From positions 1 through 64,000 of the forward strand of contig NZ_BJZQ01000004.1 in assembly GCF_007992115.1 (NCBI RefSeq): a stretch of 64,000 bases of DNA, in the 5' to 3' direction. The stretch is from Aeromicrobium flavum (GTDB lineage Bacteria; Actinomycetota; Actinomycetes; Propionibacteriales; Nocardioidaceae). Below, in pieces: positions 62,206 to 64,000 of this stretch; the stretch's first letter is position 1; each line of letters begins with the position of its first letter. A program made the position numbers and the translations under genes. The notes beneath the pieces were generated by a model, which was not told the DNA's origin, did no database searches, and worked only from the letters and a program-made list of their open reading frames with translations.

Positions 62206-62606
62206 CGGAGCCGACCCCTCCGGCGGAGCCGTCGACCGGCCGGGTCCGGATCACCAGCCCGCTCTCGACGGCGTCGACCCATGTGCGCCGCACGGTGGGC
62301 CAGGAGATCGACGAGGCCACCGGCGTCGGCGAGGTCTACATGCAGTCCCTCATCCGGTCCCAACTGCGCGCGGCGGCCACGGTCGCGATCACGCTGCTGC
62401 TGACCGTCGTCAGCCTGCCCCTGGTCTTCCTGTGGGTCCCGGGCCTGAACGACGGCCGGGTCCTCGGCATCCCGCTGCCGTGGCTCGTCCTCGGGGGCGG
62501 GGTCCATGCCGGCGTCATCGTGCTGGGCTGGCTGTACGTGCGCCACGTCGAGCGTGCCGAGCGCCTCTTCACGCACCTGGTCGAGCCGAGCGACGGCCGT
62601 CCATGA
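62202..62606 (+). CDS. Small membrane protein linked to the symporter (DUF485-like)
   Basis: 134 residues, hydrophilic head (1-50), then two membrane helices (about 57-85, 90-115). Small partners like YjcH (DUF485) precede acetate symporters in many bacteria; the sequence similarity here is modest. GTG 62202 overlaps the regulator stop (GTGA) and its stop overlaps the symporter start (ATGA). Confidence 0.68.
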   Translation: MTEPTPPAEPSTGRVRITSPLSTASTHVRRTVGQEIDEATGVGEVYMQSLIRSQLRAAATVAITLLLTVVSLPLVFLWVPGLNDGRVLGIPLPWLVLGGGVHAGVIVLGWLYVRHVERAERLFTHLVEPSDGRP

Positions 62607-64000
62607 GCCCCACGTGGGGGATCGTCGCGGTCTCGCTGGTCTCCATCGCAACGCTCGCCATCGGCGCCTTCGGCCTGCGGATCAGCCGGACCACGAGCGA
62701 CTTCTACGTCGCCTCGCGGTCGGTCTCGCCGGTCCTCAACGGGTCGGCGATCAGCGGCGAGTACCTGTCGGCCGCCTCCTACCTGGGCATCGCGGGACTC
62801 GTCCTCACCCACGGCGCCGACATGCTCTGGTACCCGATCGGGTGGACGGCGGGGTACCTGCTGCTGCTGGTGTTCGTCGCCGCACCGCTGCGGCGCTCGG
62901 GCGCCTACACGATCCCCGACTTCGCCCAGGTGCGCCTGCAGTCGGTCGCGGTGCGGCGGGTGTCGACCGCGCTCGTCGTGGCGGTCGGGTGGCTGTACCT
63001 GCTGCCGCAGTTCCAGGGAGCCGGGCTGACCCTGCAGGCCGTCCTCGACGCGCCGCGCTGGGTCGGCACCGTGCTGGTGGCGGCCATCGTGACCCTCAAC
63101 GTCGTCCTGGGTGGCATGCGCTCGATCACGTTCGTGCAGGCTTTCCAGTACTGGCTGAAGCTGACCGCGCTGCTCGTGCCGCTGATGTTCCTGCTGCTGG
63201 CGTGGTCGCGCGACGGCCGGCCGGCCGCGCAGGCGTCGGCCGACTGGTGGACCCCGCTCGGCGTCGCCACCCCCGAGGCGATCTACGGCACCTACGCCGT
63301 CATCGTCGCGACCTTTTTGGGCACGATGGGCCTGCCCCACGTCGTGGTGCGCTTCTACACGAACCCCGACGGCCGGGCCGCGCGACGCACGACGCTGATC
63401 GTGATGGTGCTGATCTCGGCCTTCTACCTGCTGCCGACGTTCTACGGCGTGCTCGGACGGGTCTACGCCTTCGACCTGATCGCCTCCGGCCGCGCCGACA
63501 CCGTCGCCCTCGAGCTGCCGAGCCGGCTGATCGCCGGGTCGGGCGGCGAGCTCCTGACCGCCCTGGTCACGGCCGGGGCGTTCGCCGCGTTCCTCTCGAC
63601 CTCGTCGGGCGTGACGATGGCACTCGCGGGCGTGGTCGGCCAGGGCCTGAGCGACCACGGGCCGTGGCGCGGCCGGCTGTCGTCGATCGCGGCGCTGCGC
63701 ATCGCGGCCGCGGCGTGCGTGGCCGTGCCGCTGAGCCTGGCGTTCGTCGCCGAGCCGATCCCCGTGGCCAGCTCGGTGGTCTTCGCCTTCGCTCTGGCGG
63801 CCTCGACGTTCTGCCCCCTGCTGGTGCTCGGGATCTGGTGGCGGGGGCTCACCTCGGCCGGCGCGATCGCCGGACTGATCGGCGGCGGCGTGTGCGCCGG
63901 TGCCGCGCCCTTCGTCACCCTGGCCCTCGACGTCGACGGCTGGTGGGGCACGCTCATGAGCCAGCCGGCCGTCTGGTCGGTCCCGATCGGGTTCGGGCTG
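62603..64000 (+). CDS. Sodium:solute symporter (acetate/monocarboxylate type), cut by window end
   Basis: About 466 residues are visible and the frame is open at 64000, so the C-terminus is missing. SSS family: FYVASRSVSPVLNGSAISGEYLSAASYLGIAG is the typical N-terminal Na+-site region, GGMRSITFVQAFQYWLKL follows, and FAAFLSTSSGVTMALAG is the helix-8 region with the Na2-site Ser/Thr. Best fit is ActP/MctC carriers of acetate, pyruvate or propionate. ATGA coupling to the small membrane protein. Confidence 0.85.
   Translation, partial: MSPTWGIVAVSLVSIATLAIGAFGLRISRTTSDFYVASRSVSPVLNGSAISGEYLSAASYLGIAGLVLTHGADMLWYPIGWTAGYLLLLVFVAAPLRRSGAYTIPDFAQVRLQSVAVRRVSTALVVAVGWLYLLPQFQGAGLTLQAVLDAPRWVGTVLVAAIVTLNVVLGGMRSITFVQAFQYWLKLTALLVPLMFLLLAWSRDGRPAAQASADWWTPLGVATPEAIYGTYAVIVATFLGTMGLPHVVVRFYTNPDGRAARRTTLIVMVLISAFYLLPTFYGVLGRVYAFDLIASGRADTVALELPSRLIAGSGGELLTALVTAGAFAAFLSTSSGVTMALAGVVGQGLSDHGPWRGRLSSIAALRIAAAACVAVPLSLAFVAEPIPVASSVVFAFALAASTFCPLLVLGIWWRGLTSAGAIAGLIGGGVCAGAAPFVTLALDVDGWWGTLMSQPAVWSVPIGFGL

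Overview
The window is 64 kb of very GC-rich DNA, with GTG starts about as common as ATG. Its gene families are typical of actinobacteria: class E sortase, a Tad locus syntenic with mycobacterial Rv3654c-Rv3662c, DUF3151, DUF4244, DUF6801, GuaB1 and a BioQ-type regulator of bioYMN. The protein sequences and gene order look most like the Nocardioides/Aeromicrobium group. That placement is an inference from gene content, because no rRNA is present.

Layout. 1-7.4 kb: a membrane protein, a DUF6801 secreted protein, an Fpg/Nei glycosylase, an Nramp transporter, a small acetyltransferase-like protein, an acyl-CoA ligase and an ECF-type sigma factor divergent from a Ser/Thr kinase. 8.2-19.1 kb: purC, purB, purD and purA interleaved with MFS, Lrp and maltokinase-cap genes and a four-gene cluster of unknown proteins. 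19.3-23 kb: an accessory operon of two stand-alone condensation-domain (PapA-like) acyltransferases and a diacylglycerol-kinase-like enzyme. 23-31.5 kb: DUF3151, universal stress protein, fructose-bisphosphate aldolase, trmH-pyrE, a sortase, a probable small RNA with a C6 loop, an aminotransferase, a large secreted hydrolase with a discoidin domain, and a cutinase. 31.5-33 kb: a class II Fic protein with a three-half-site operator next to tRNA-Thr(CGT). 33-43 kb: chorismate mutase, a TAP-like hydrolase, holB-tmk, aquaporin, topA, MFS, a methyltransferase and a STAS protein. 43.5-55 kb: an MrfA-type helicase, a BCCT transporter, the Tad pilus cluster, a HAD phosphatase, a degenerate Fido protein and a methyltransferase. 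55-64 kb: a LytS-type kinase, guaB1, a restriction-like orphan gene flanked by palindromic repeats, BioQ and bioYMN, then a LytTR regulator with a small membrane protein and an acetate-type symporter cut by the window end.

Expression. About twenty genes have a hexamer of the form TANNNT (most often TAGGCT) ending six or seven bases before an ATG or GTG, which points to widespread leaderless mRNAs. Fourteen gene pairs overlap by exactly four bases (GTGA or ATGA), suggesting translational coupling inside operons.

Most genes are housekeeping. The points that look least described are the acyltransferase/lipid-kinase operon, the Fic operator, the degenerate Fido protein, the C6-loop RNA, two families of long palindromic intergenic repeats, and the four-gene unknown cluster between purD and purA.
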